NCBI GenBank assembly: GCA_030608245.1
Contig: JAUWEO010000069.1
Location: 1-8,445 of the forward strand
Origin: Candidatus Latescibacterota bacterium
GTDB lineage: Bacteria; Latescibacterota; MVCY01
DNA: 8,445 bases
Reading direction: 5' to 3'
Shown: piece by piece, positions 1-8,070 of the stretch
How positions within the stretch are numbered: position 1 is the stretch's first letter
How the letters are laid out: every line of letters starts with the position of its first letter
Translations under genes and position numbers: made by a program
The notes under the pieces: model-generated
Seen by the model: only the letters and a program-made list of their open reading frames with translations
Database searches by the model: none
What the model was told of the DNA's origin: nothing

Positions 1-2991
1 CTACTTACAGATCGCCGCCTTCAGGAAGACGATTTTCTTTTCTGATCTTCCCCTCGCCTCTACCCGACACAGGTAAAGCCCACTGGCCAATTCAGAGGTA
101 TCCCACTCCAGTTCGTTGTCTATCTGAGCCCTGGTCTGTGCCTGCGGTTTCTCCAGCTCTGCCACCTGCCGACCCAGCATGTCGAATATTTTGATGTTCA
201 CATCCGCCTCTTCTCCCAGATAGAACCTGAATGTGGCCTTGGCGCCCTGTACAGGGTTGGGATAGCAATAGACGCTTCCAGAGGGAAGAATCCTTTCGCT
301 TCCCAGAGGGACCTCAGGAAGCAGAGAATCAGGGTAAGAATTGGTATTCTTCAGATCTGCCCCCCTCATTCCCCAGATAATCTTTTCCAAGGCGAACTCA
401 GAGTTCACCTTGGAAAGGTCCCAGAGGTGGAGAAATCCCCTGTCGGTCCCCACCCCCAGCACTGGTTTTGTATCGATGTTCAGCAAGATAGGGGAAGAGA
501 GGACAGAACCGAGTGTCGCCAGGGGGAAACCGGGAAGTAGGCTACCTTCTTGGTTGACGCCGTAAACCTTGTCCACCGAGGAACCGAAGAGAATCTCTGA
601 CTGGCCATTACCGTCGAGGTCGGCCAGCACCGGAGAAGAGAGTATGTGTCCCACTTCGTCCCTGTAGGGAAGTCTAATGGGGAAATCGGCAGTAAGGGCG
701 CCGCCGCATCCGAGGGCGTAGACTCTGTCAGTACCGCAGGCAACGATCTCTAAGTAACCGTCGCCGTCAATATCTCCCAGGACAGGGGAACAGAAAAGAT
801 TATAATCCAACCGGACAGGGAATCCGCATTCCAGAGAGCCGTCGGGCTCCACCGCCACTACTTCTCCCTCGGAGGAGGCAGCCATCACCTCTATGTTTCC
901 ATCCAAATCTATGTCACCCACCACTGGCCGGCGAAGAATCCCACTGGCAGGGCTGAATTGGTAAAGCGTATCAATCGAAACCTCTTCACCTATTCCCTTA
1001 GAGATACGAAGAAGCCCGCCGCCTCCTGAACCGCTGCGGGTGGCAAAGATGAGAACAGAACCACCTACATCCGCGGCAGCGATCTCAATTAAAGCCGAGC
1101 CTTCTCCGGTGGAGACTCTCCAGAGAATCTGTTCTTGTTGAAGACCGATTACATAAACGTTACCATCAATTCCCCCTACTACTACCTCCAGTCCTGGATT
1201 GGGATCGATATCGGCTACCAGCACTGAGGAGGAGGGAACGGAGGGCACGTTAACCTGACAGAGGAGTTCTCCCTCGATTGGTCTCCAGACCGATACCGCC
1301 CCGGTGCTGTCGGCCACTATCAATTCTGGGTGGGCGTCGCCGTCTATGTCTGCCAGCGCTGGAGCAGAGAAAACCGGGGCACCGACAGAGAACTTGCAAA
1401 GACAATCCCCACTGCCACTCCACAGGTAGACTTCACCTCTGCAGGTGACAGCGAGGACCTCAGGGGTCCCATCTCCGTCCAAATCGGCATAAAGGGGAGA
1501 ATTCTTCTCAAAAGAGGTCGCTGCCTGCTGGGGCCAGCCGGGCAAATTGCGCTCAAAGCTGATTCGAACGATCATCGTGTCAGCCGAAGGGCTCTCCACC
1601 ACCACCTTTATCCCCGTGTCAGTTCCCAGGTTGCTCTGAGAGCCGGGAACAGTAGCAGAAGAGAATTCTGTCTGGTTACCCACATAAAAAGGGTCTTCCT
1701 CTGAGCCGTTGATCTGGCCTTCTCGGCTATACCAGTTGCCGATGTCCTGAAACTCTCCCGCCTCTTCCAGGTCAATCCCCCGGTGAAAATAGTCATTGTT
1801 AATGCCACCGTTGTTGCGTTTCTCTGCTATGACTTGCTCATCTACATGCCAGATGAGGATACCTGACCCGGGAATGAAAGAGTCATATTGGTCTACAGAG
1901 AGCCAGACACCGGCCGTGTCCTCCACGGAGAAGGTGACCTTGGGTATTGAGTCCGCAGGACACCGCCTCTGTCTGTTCTCTAACAGGAAATATTCGTGAG
2001 AATTGATGGGAATTCTAACTGCCTTGGGAAGAGAGGGACTTCCCGTGGAAACATCCGTGGCAATGATATTTATGGTAGTATCTTCAGTTACTACTGCGGG
2101 TTCAATCCAATCCAGCTCTATTTTGGACCAGATCATTGGGTGGCAAGGGACAAATCCCCAGAGCTCACCAGGCAAAGAATTCATAGCGCCGGTATCCATA
2201 AGGCTCCAACCGCCCAGAGCAGGGAGATTATCCCGATAGTTGGAGAGTCCGGGCAGTCCCAGTTGGTGACCGAAGACCTCGGCCATCAGACCGTTGAGAC
2301 CGACTCGGCCGTCCTGGCTGGCCATCTCGGGCATAATCCAGCCATTGGAAACCTGACAGATTCCATCGTCTACAGAGATCGATTCCCCCAAGTAGGTCTC
2401 CAGATCTTCTGGAGACAAGTAGGCCGAAGGGATGTCGTTTATCCACCCTGTTTCTCGTCCCCTGCCGGCATGAAAGACCAGAAAACTCTGGTACCCGGAG
2501 AAATCCAGGTTGTCCCCCTCTATCGAGTCAGCGGTGGTGATTGCATCTCGAAACAATTCACACAGCTTCTGATTTATCTGCTGCGAAGTACGACCGTTGC
2601 CGTAGCTGAGAAGCTCTCTGGGCATCTGGTAGCTGGAGTCCGGGGCCTGCGGGAACAGATCAAAGCTGATCTGCAATTCCCCGTCTGACACCTTTTGATA
2701 GTAGTTGGCCAGGGCCTCCAGATGCCACCGGAAATAGCGGCGATTGTGAGGAGGGGTGTCGTAGTAGCGTCCCCGGTAGGCTTCTTGTACCTCTGGGTCC
2801 TGTAATTCTCTGAGGTCGAAGGTGCCATCCCCTGTGGTAGTAGAATTGTCGGGCTGCTCCTGGGGGAATTCTACCCTCAGGGCTAAAATCCTCCAGTGCT
2901 GAACCCCTGCTGCAGAGCCTGCAGAAAATAACAGAACGGAGGCGAACAGCAGAATCCATAGGCTAATCCGCCTGAGATGAGTATCTGACAA
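1..2991 (-). CDS. Secreted M6-like (immune inhibitor A type) pseudopeptidase with FG-GAP/VCBS repeats and T9SS sorting tail
   Basis: This is a 996-residue secreted protein, complete: it starts at TTG (2991) and its TAG is bases 3-1. A signal peptide covers about residues 1-28 (LWILLFASVLLFSAGSAA). Residues about 32-475 match the M6 metallopeptidase fold: 'ILALRVEFPQ', 'RYFRWHLEALANYYQKVSDG' (85-104), 'GWSLMDTGAMNS' (261-272), 'YFLLENRQRR' (334-343) and 'GSGILIWHVDE' (375-385). The zinc site, normally HExxHxxGxxD, reads EVFGHQLGLPG (238-248). The first His, the catalytic Glu and the third-ligand Asp are all replaced, leaving only His242, so proteolysis is unlikely. Residues about 498-860 form an FG-GAP/VCBS propeller-like region with calcium-loop motifs starting at D503 (DLDGDG), D548, D594, D693, D740 and D791. 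The sorting tail is about 905-996 (SVYCYPNPVQG, VNIKIFDMLGRQVAEL, LASGLYLCRVEA). TTG is supported by GAAAGGGA 8 bases upstream, by a TAA six codons upstream of the TTG in the same frame, and by the absence of any other start before the signal peptide. It is probably exported by the T9SS through the neighbouring PorV-like protein. The binding role of the repeats is inferred. Confidence 0.88.
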   Translation of the reverse strand: MSDTHLRRISLWILLFASVLLFSAGSAAGVQHWRILALRVEFPQEQPDNSTTTGDGTFDLRELQDPEVQEAYRGRYYDTPPHNRRYFRWHLEALANYYQKVSDGELQISFDLFPQAPDSSYQMPRELLSYGNGRTSQQINQKLCELFRDAITTADSIEGDNLDFSGYQSFLVFHAGRGRETGWINDIPSAYLSPEDLETYLGESISVDDGICQVSNGWIMPEMASQDGRVGLNGLMAEVFGHQLGLPGLSNYRDNLPALGGWSLMDTGAMNSLPGELWGFVPCHPMIWSKIELDWIEPAVVTEDTTINIIATDVSTGSPSLPKAVRIPINSHEYFLLENRQRRCPADSIPKVTFSVEDTAGVWLSVDQYDSFIPGSGILIWHVDEQVIAEKRNNGGINNDYFHRGIDLEEAGEFQDIGNWYSREGQINGSEEDPFYVGNQTEFSSATVPGSQSNLGTDTGIKVVVESPSADTMIVRISFERNLPGWPQQAATSFEKNSPLYADLDGDGTPEVLAVTCRGEVYLWSGSGDCLCKFSVGAPVFSAPALADIDGDAHPELIVADSTGAVSVWRPIEGELLCQVNVPSVPSSSVLVADIDPNPGLEVVVGGIDGNVYVIGLQQEQILWRVSTGEGSALIEIAAADVGGSVLIFATRSGSGGGGLLRISKGIGEEVSIDTLYQFSPASGILRRPVVGDIDLDGNIEVMAASSEGEVVAVEPDGSLECGFPVRLDYNLFCSPVLGDIDGDGYLEIVACGTDRVYALGCGGALTADFPIRLPYRDEVGHILSSPVLADLDGNGQSEILFGSSVDKVYGVNQEGSLLPGFPLATLGSVLSSPILLNIDTKPVLGVGTDRGFLHLWDLSKVNSEFALEKIIWGMRGADLKNTNSYPDSLLPEVPLGSERILPSGSVYCYPNPVQGAKATFRFYLGEEADVNIKIFDMLGRQVAELEKPQAQTRAQIDNELEWDTSELASGLYLCRVEARGRSEKKIVFLKAAICK

Positions 2992-2998
2992 CTTTTGA

Positions 2999-3006
2999 TC
3001 CCTTTC
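2999..3006 (-). promoter_or_regulatory. Ribosome binding site for the TTG-initiated M6-like gene
   Basis: The minus strand reads GAAAGGGA, ending 7 bases before the TTG at 2991 (8 bases after its GGG). It lies in the 18-base gap after the porV stop codon (3012-3010). The short gap suggests that ribosomes finishing porV could reinitiate here, so the two genes may be translationally coupled. The site is moderate in strength, and TTG is a weak start, so the cargo may be made at a lower rate than PorV. Confidence 0.55.
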
Positions 3007-3009
3007 GTC

Positions 3010-4050
3010 TTAGAAATCGAGCGTAAGAGAGAACCTGGTGTTATTCTGCAGGGGAGTATCCTGAGCAGTTAGATAGGCGAAGTCGAACCGAAATTGGCTG
3101 TACTTAATCCCGAAGCCAAAGGTGGGCGTTTTAAGATCGCCGTCCTTGTCGTAGGAGTATCCAGCCCGCAAGGCCAGGAAGGAACTGTAGGTGTACTCCA
3201 GGCCGGTGTGGATGTCTATTTGTTCCAGCTCCTGCTTAGTCTCCTCATCTGCCCAGGCAGAGAAGGTAGACTGGAGAAAACTGCCTTTCCTTTTCACTAA
3301 GGGTTTATAGAAATCCAGCACTAACAGCAAGTCGTTGAACTCTGTCTCCAGCAGCTTATAAGAGGCACCGACCACTATATTAAGTGGCAAAGGGTCGGCC
3401 TGGGCAGCATCGATGTAGGTGATATTGGGCCCCAGATTGTGAAGCGCTGCCCCCAGTTTAAGTCCAGGGATAGAAGAACGGTACAGAATCCCGAAATCAA
3501 AGGCAATGGAATGGCCGGTGCCTGAACCTCTCTCGATACCGGCTCCTGTGTCTGCCAGGTGACTCTGGACGAACTTAGCCGTCACCCCCAGGGCGATGCG
3601 GGGGGAGACATTCGCCCCGTAAGAGACGGAAAGCACCGCATCGTAGCTGGTGAAAGTTCCCTCTTCCTCTCCGGTTTCACCGGTTCTGATCTGTTTGCCC
3701 ATATAGAAATAGGCAAGGTTTACCCCGATATTTCCCCAGTTCTCTAAGTATTGAGAGTATCCTAAGAAGCCATAATAGAGGTTGTCATCCAGGGCAAGTC
3801 CGGGAAGCCATTTGGTATGCATAAAGGTGAACTCTCGTTGTCTCTGTCCGGCCAGTCCGGCTGGGTTATAGTAGCTGGCGGTGGCCCCATCTGAGATGGT
3901 GACGAAAGATTCACCCATAGCCCCAACCCTTGCCCCGGGTTTGATCAACAGCATCAACACCGCTGCTTGGCTTTCGTTGGTTGCCTCTGCTGGATAGGTC
4001 CAGAAGAACAGAAGGGCAATACCCAGTAGTAAGAACATATTTTTCTTCAT
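3010..4050 (-). CDS. porV: PorV/PorQ-family outer-membrane beta-barrel protein
   Basis: This 346-residue outer-membrane protein belongs to the PorV/PorQ (UPF0164-like) family. The start is the ATG at 4050, because an excellent AAGGAGGT lies 7 bases upstream and the protein then begins with a clean signal peptide (MKKNMFLLLGIALLFFWTYPAEA, predicted cut after residue 23). The open frame extends 17 codons further upstream to 4101, but that start would put a polar stretch before the signal. The family signature is at about 38-67: PGARVGAMGESFVTISDGATA followed by SYYNPAGLA. Alternating amphipathic strands run through the rest, and the protein ends in Phe (SLTLDF), as barrel proteins inserted by BamA usually do. 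PorV in Bacteroidota takes sorting-tail cargo from the T9SS translocon and presents it to PorU. The flanking genes encode a PorU-like peptidase and a tail-bearing protein, which supports PorV over the related PorQ or PorP barrels or a generic UPF0164 protein. The spacing to the upstream gene is 65 bases and to the downstream gene 18 bases, which suggests co-transcription. Confidence 0.85.
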   Translation of the reverse strand: MKKNMFLLLGIALLFFWTYPAEATNESQAAVLMLLIKPGARVGAMGESFVTISDGATASYYNPAGLAGQRQREFTFMHTKWLPGLALDDNLYYGFLGYSQYLENWGNIGVNLAYFYMGKQIRTGETGEEEGTFTSYDAVLSVSYGANVSPRIALGVTAKFVQSHLADTGAGIERGSGTGHSIAFDFGILYRSSIPGLKLGAALHNLGPNITYIDAAQADPLPLNIVVGASYKLLETEFNDLLLVLDFYKPLVKRKGSFLQSTFSAWADEETKQELEQIDIHTGLEYTYSSFLALRAGYSYDKDGDLKTPTFGFGIKYSQFRFDFAYLTAQDTPLQNNTRFSLTLDF

Positions 4051-4057
4051 TGCTACT

Positions 4058-4065
4058 ACCTCCTT
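4058..4065 (-). promoter_or_regulatory. Strong ribosome binding site that fixes the porV start
   Basis: Read on the minus strand, this is AAGGAGGT, a near-perfect Shine-Dalgarno sequence, 7 bases before the ATG at 4050. It decides the start codon, since the longer reading from 4101 has no such site and would add 17 residues in front of the signal peptide. It also shows that this organism uses Shine-Dalgarno initiation for at least some genes. Confidence 0.88.
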
Positions 4066-4115
4066 CGGTCTCAAAAAGGTTTGATAAACTATGTTTTTCA
4101 ATTAGGACGATACAA

Positions 4116-7100
4116 CTATCTCAGTACACTCAATTTCTCGATAACATCTGCCTTTTTGCCATCAGAGTTCTTGGCTATTATTTTGTAAAGGTAGACTCCA
4201 TTAGCCAGTGGAACCGGGGGAATCCAAGAGGGTTGCCCTCGGGGGGCTCGGTTATAGCCTCGGGTGATCTCTCCCTCGAACTCGTCTATCAATCTGCCAG
4301 AGATGGAAAAGACTTTTACCTTTACCTGTTGTGCTGGCTGGGTCAATTCATAGGTGAAGACTGTCTCAGAGTTCATCGGGTTGGGATAGCAGAGGGTGTT
4401 TCTGATGGAAAATTTCTCTTCAGGGGCCACTACCATGGTCACAGTCTCAGTGGCAGAGTTATTAAAAGTGTCCCAGGCTTTGAGGGTAACAGTATGCTCT
4501 CCTTCACTTAAGCTTTCCAGTTGGTACTGGAGGAATCCCTGTTGGTAAGAATTCTGACAGACAAGGTATTTTGTCACATCGTATATAGCCACCTTATCCA
4601 CGGTTATGGTTATCTCGTGGCCGATCTCTCCGGTGATGTTGATGCCACTTTCATCCTTTATGGTAGCCTGAATGATAGGGGAAGTTCCTGTGTAATCGCC
4701 GTCTGCGAAATTTTGTCCTTGTATGTCGATAGTAATATCGGGGCCTTGAGCGTCTTCGTCTGACACATAGGCAGTGCCTCCCACATAGAGGGAGTCAATC
4801 TTACCACAACCGTCGGTCTGTTCATTCCAGACGAAGACGCTCACTCTGCCTCTTTGGCTGCCATAGGAGATGTCCTTGGGGATGCGCACTTTGTGCTGAA
4901 ATCCTTCATCTTCTATGGAGAAAATCCCTCGAAACAAAGGAGAGCCGGGGAGCCAATATTGCACTGAGCGACCTTCTTTCGGACTGTTATAGATAACATG
5001 TCTGGCAGAGTCAAAAATTCTAAGAGAGCACTGGCCGTTGAAATTTCCATCTGGCAGTCTCCCGGAGACATCGACCTCGCCTAAGGCTCTAAGGGTGTCC
5101 GGGGCCACTGAGAGGTCGACCTTCATCTGGGGCATCGCCAAGGAAAGGGCTGGATCACCTAAGAGTATAATTTTTTGGGTATTAACACTTCTTCCCATTG
5201 ACAGCTTTGCCTCTAAGAGCGCCTTGCCTACCCTCTGGGGTGGACTCAAAGATGGGAAGAGTTGGCGGTAGAAAAGTTTATTAAATTGGACATTAGGTGC
5301 ATTGTAGGCCATTCTGGTAGGCCCAATAGCAGCTATTAAGCCGCCATTATCGCTGCGCAGGAGCTTCTCACAAATGGTCTCATTGACCGGATGGTCAAAA
5401 TGGGCAATACTACAGGTAGATCCGAAGAACAGGGGAAAACGCTGACCGTTGTTTAACAGGGAGATATCTGTGGCTGCCTCGAACAGACTCTCGTGAGTCA
5501 AGGTAGTGTAGTTAGCATGTCCAACGAAGTTGATCAGAAGAGCTCCCTGGTTGAAAGCCTCAATAAACTCTTTCCTGGCCTTCGGCTTTCTGCCAAACGA
5601 ATCTAACGGATACTCCGTAAGGTACACCTTCACCTGATCCAGAGTCTGGGGAAGAAAGGAGAGAGCGATACTTTCGGTGTCGCGAGTATAATCAACGATC
5701 CCGTCGTATCTACCTCGAACATGGTCGTCATCTGCTACCAAGATGGCCGTATTTTGCCAGACCCCAGGAGAGCTTCTGCGCTCATAATCAATAATCTTGT
5801 TTACCATAACTTCCGCTTCTTGTTCACTCTGAGCGGGCAGTCTTCCCACCGCCATGCTGAGCAAAAAGCTGTTCTCGTCGAAACAGGTGAACCAATCGTC
5901 TGTGCTAACAGCCCCTTGTTCATAAGGGGGAACCCAGTTGCCGGGACTTATGCCGGAGTTGTTCTTATAATCGTAACAACCGTCTCCAAACAAAAGGATA
6001 TATAGCAAGTTGGGATTACCGTTTTCTCTTAAGTACTTAAGAAAGTCACGGATGGCGGTAGGATCGAAGAGTCCCCAGGAAAACTGGTTGTAGATATCAT
6101 CCACACTGACTGCCATTGAGTTGAATCCCGGTTGGGAACGCCATTGGGCAAGTCTTTGAGCCGCCTCCCAAAAGTCGGGGTGGGTGATAATAACCTGATC
6201 CAGTCCGTTTATATCCTCCCTGAGATCCAGGGTGTTTTCATAAATGGTGATGCTTTCCGGCGTTTTCCACTTCGCTTCAGAGACAACATAGTACTGCCGG
6301 GGGATGTCTGAGCGGAGAGAATCTTGGAATGTTAATATCCCATCCCCTCCTAAGTCTCCGGTGATTTGAGTCACCTCAAATGGGTCTGAAACCTCGAATA
6401 TACGAACTTTATCTTCAAAATTGACTTCCGCAATTCTGAACTCGGTCACCTCTGAGGAAAGAGGGGGGGTGAAGAAAAGCTCTCCCGCTTCGGCTGCAAA
6501 CTTCTCTGTGTATTCTACCTCAAACCAGTCCAGTCGCAGTTTGGAACCCTCGATCAACTCTTTTATACCCAGATAGTTGCTTCCGGCCTTGAGCAGGCCT
6601 GTTGTCTCTAAAGTAGCTACTGTGTTGCCAAAATCCCCGAATTGTATTAGCTTCACTAATTCATCATTCAATGATACCTGCAGGAGATGACTCTTCCCTG
6701 CTCCCTTCAATAGTCTTATCTTAATCAGGCAGGTGTCGGTTAGGTGGGGATAAAAGGTGAGAAATGGATACCTTTTCTCCCCTGATGCTTCAGAGAATCT
6801 ATCCCAGTACCACTCAATTCCTGACCCTCCTGTCTCGTCAGCCCAGGTACAGTAACGCTCTGTCTCCTGGTGAATCCTGGCCCGAAAACCCTGAGGGGAG
6901 AACACCTCCTTTCGCCAGGGGATTCCATCTCTGCAGACCATCCGTTTGCCTGGTTCTGTGCCCTCCAGGGTCAACCAGTAACAATTTTGCCGTGCGTAAT
7001 GGTTTATAAAATGAGTGAAATCTTTAGTCTGCTTGTCATAATCCCATCCGGAAAGGCCGCTTCCATAGAAGAGGATGTAGCCCGAGGTAGTATCCACTAC

Positions 7101-8063
7101 GATCGGGATCTGTTGCCACTGGGGCGGAGACACAGATGGGTCCCGAGGCAACTCCCTGCCCCCTCCGTAATAGATCTTAATTGTCCTGGAATCGAACTGG
7201 TCAAGATCAATCCCTGCTTTGTTCAGATCATTCCACCTGAGGCAATATATCCCATCGGCCTTCACATTGATCTTAAAATATCTGCCGGGTGAGAAGGAGA
7301 CTTCACCAGCCAGTGGACGCCTCCGGACGGCCTGCAGTCGCCACTGCCGAGCCAACTGGTAGTTGACCAAAACCTGACGATAAAAATCTTCGTTTTCCTC
7401 ATTCAGGGAAAGCTCTAAAAGACCTGTTCGCCTGGCCGGAGGAGAGAATAGCAATTTGATCACTATCTCTTCATATCTTTCGATCTCCTGGCGTACTGGA
7501 TTATATCTGACCGGCCAGAAAACAATATTCACTACCCTTTGATCTCGAAGGAAGCCCGGCTTTCCTAAAGCGGCTACTTGCGGAGGAGAAAAAGAAGTAC
7601 CCGAATATGCTTGAGGGTCTCTAACAAAACGCTCCTCAAAGAAGATTTCTCCATCTCTCTTTTCTTCTGCCAGTTGGGGAACAGGGGCAACAGAATAGCC
7701 CCTCTGGATAACCGATCTTGAACTGATTATCTGGAGTCTCAGTTCTGCCTCCGGAGGAATGCCCATCAGCACCGATTTCTTCGGCAGCATAGGGTAGCCC
7801 ACCTTATCGGTCATCCCACAGTCGCTAAGCTGAAGAATCTCAGCCTCTCCAGAATCGGTGTCAACTGTCCGTCTGGTTAATTCCCCAGGCTGATAAGAAA
7901 GAACAATACCAGTGTTGTCACACTCCAGGACCTTCACCCCCTGGGCGGCAGAGACGCTGAACATCAGCGACAAGGCAAAAAAAGACAGACCAGGGAGAGG
8001 CCAGCGTAAGCTATGTGGGTCGCTTTTTCTGTTATATCCTCCGCGCAATCGTTTCTTTCCCAT
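4116..8063 (-). CDS. porU: PorU-like C25 (gingipain-family) cysteine peptidase with T9SS sorting tail
   Basis: This is a 1315-residue secreted cysteine peptidase, complete from ATG to TAG. A basic N-terminus and a hydrophobic stretch (about residues 21-40, ending SVSAA) form a signal peptide. Residues about 45-250 resemble the N-terminal region of PorU/C25 proteins, and 'GRYFKINVKADGIYCL' (260-275) is typical of PorU. The C25 catalytic domain spans about 615-975. It has LLFGDGCYDYKN (690-701), AVGRLP (738-743), catalytic His849 in NFVGHANY, catalytic Cys884 in FFGSTCSIAHFDHP, and LLGDPALSLAMP closing the domain. Two beta-rich Ig-like regions follow (about 985-1100 and 1105-1213). The sorting tail occupies about 1217-1315 (CYPNPM, VKVKVFSISGRLID, LANGVYLYKI). 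In the Porphyromonas T9SS, PorU cleaves cargo sorting tails at the cell surface and couples cargo to the anionic-LPS anchor; that role here is inferred. A gene for a PorV-like protein follows, as in Porphyromonas. The ATG at 8063 is preferred because an in-frame TGA lies only 8 codons upstream and later starts would destroy the signal peptide. It has no clear Shine-Dalgarno sequence. It could instead be a secreted C25 cargo peptidase rather than the dedicated sortase. Confidence 0.87.
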   Translation of the reverse strand: MGKKRLRGGYNRKSDPHSLRWPLPGLSFFALSLMFSVSAAQGVKVLECDNTGIVLSYQPGELTRRTVDTDSGEAEILQLSDCGMTDKVGYPMLPKKSVLMGIPPEAELRLQIISSRSVIQRGYSVAPVPQLAEEKRDGEIFFEERFVRDPQAYSGTSFSPPQVAALGKPGFLRDQRVVNIVFWPVRYNPVRQEIERYEEIVIKLLFSPPARRTGLLELSLNEENEDFYRQVLVNYQLARQWRLQAVRRRPLAGEVSFSPGRYFKINVKADGIYCLRWNDLNKAGIDLDQFDSRTIKIYYGGGRELPRDPSVSPPQWQQIPIVVDTTSGYILFYGSGLSGWDYDKQTKDFTHFINHYARQNCYWLTLEGTEPGKRMVCRDGIPWRKEVFSPQGFRARIHQETERYCTWADETGGSGIEWYWDRFSEASGEKRYPFLTFYPHLTDTCLIKIRLLKGAGKSHLLQVSLNDELVKLIQFGDFGNTVATLETTGLLKAGSNYLGIKELIEGSKLRLDWFEVEYTEKFAAEAGELFFTPPLSSEVTEFRIAEVNFEDKVRIFEVSDPFEVTQITGDLGGDGILTFQDSLRSDIPRQYYVVSEAKWKTPESITIYENTLDLREDINGLDQVIITHPDFWEAAQRLAQWRSQPGFNSMAVSVDDIYNQFSWGLFDPTAIRDFLKYLRENGNPNLLYILLFGDGCYDYKNNSGISPGNWVPPYEQGAVSTDDWFTCFDENSFLLSMAVGRLPAQSEQEAEVMVNKIIDYERRSSPGVWQNTAILVADDDHVRGRYDGIVDYTRDTESIALSFLPQTLDQVKVYLTEYPLDSFGRKPKARKEFIEAFNQGALLINFVGHANYTTLTHESLFEAATDISLLNNGQRFPLFFGSTCSIAHFDHPVNETICEKLLRSDNGGLIAAIGPTRMAYNAPNVQFNKLFYRQLFPSLSPPQRVGKALLEAKLSMGRSVNTQKIILLGDPALSLAMPQMKVDLSVAPDTLRALGEVDVSGRLPDGNFNGQCSLRIFDSARHVIYNSPKEGRSVQYWLPGSPLFRGIFSIEDEGFQHKVRIPKDISYGSQRGRVSVFVWNEQTDGCGKIDSLYVGGTAYVSDEDAQGPDITIDIQGQNFADGDYTGTSPIIQATIKDESGINITGEIGHEITITVDKVAIYDVTKYLVCQNSYQQGFLQYQLESLSEGEHTVTLKAWDTFNNSATETVTMVVAPEEKFSIRNTLCYPNPMNSETVFTYELTQPAQQVKVKVFSISGRLIDEFEGEITRGYNRAPRGQPSWIPPVPLANGVYLYKIIAKNSDGKKADVIEKLSVLR

Positions 8064-8070
8064 TTGACAA

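Noticed and set aside
1996..2688. 230-codon open frame on the plus strand opposite the M6-like gene
   Set aside because: It lies antisense inside a gene with clear domain matches, and its translation is low in hydrophobic-core pattern with no known motif. It is a shadow of the opposite strand's codon use.
3010..4101. Longer porV reading that starts at 4101
   Set aside because: It would place 17 extra residues before a textbook signal peptide. The AAGGAGGT at 4065-4058 points clearly to the ATG at 4050.
4051..4115. Possible internal promoter or terminator between porU and porV
   Set aside because: Only a weak TTGTAT / CATAGT pair with short spacing is present and there is no GC-rich hairpin, so the gap gives no good reason to split the transcription unit.
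3981..4511. 176-codon plus-strand open frame across the porU-porV junction
   Set aside because: It overlaps the sorting tail of the C25 gene, the RBS and the signal peptide of the PorV-like gene on the other strand. Its translation shows no family signature and no start signal.
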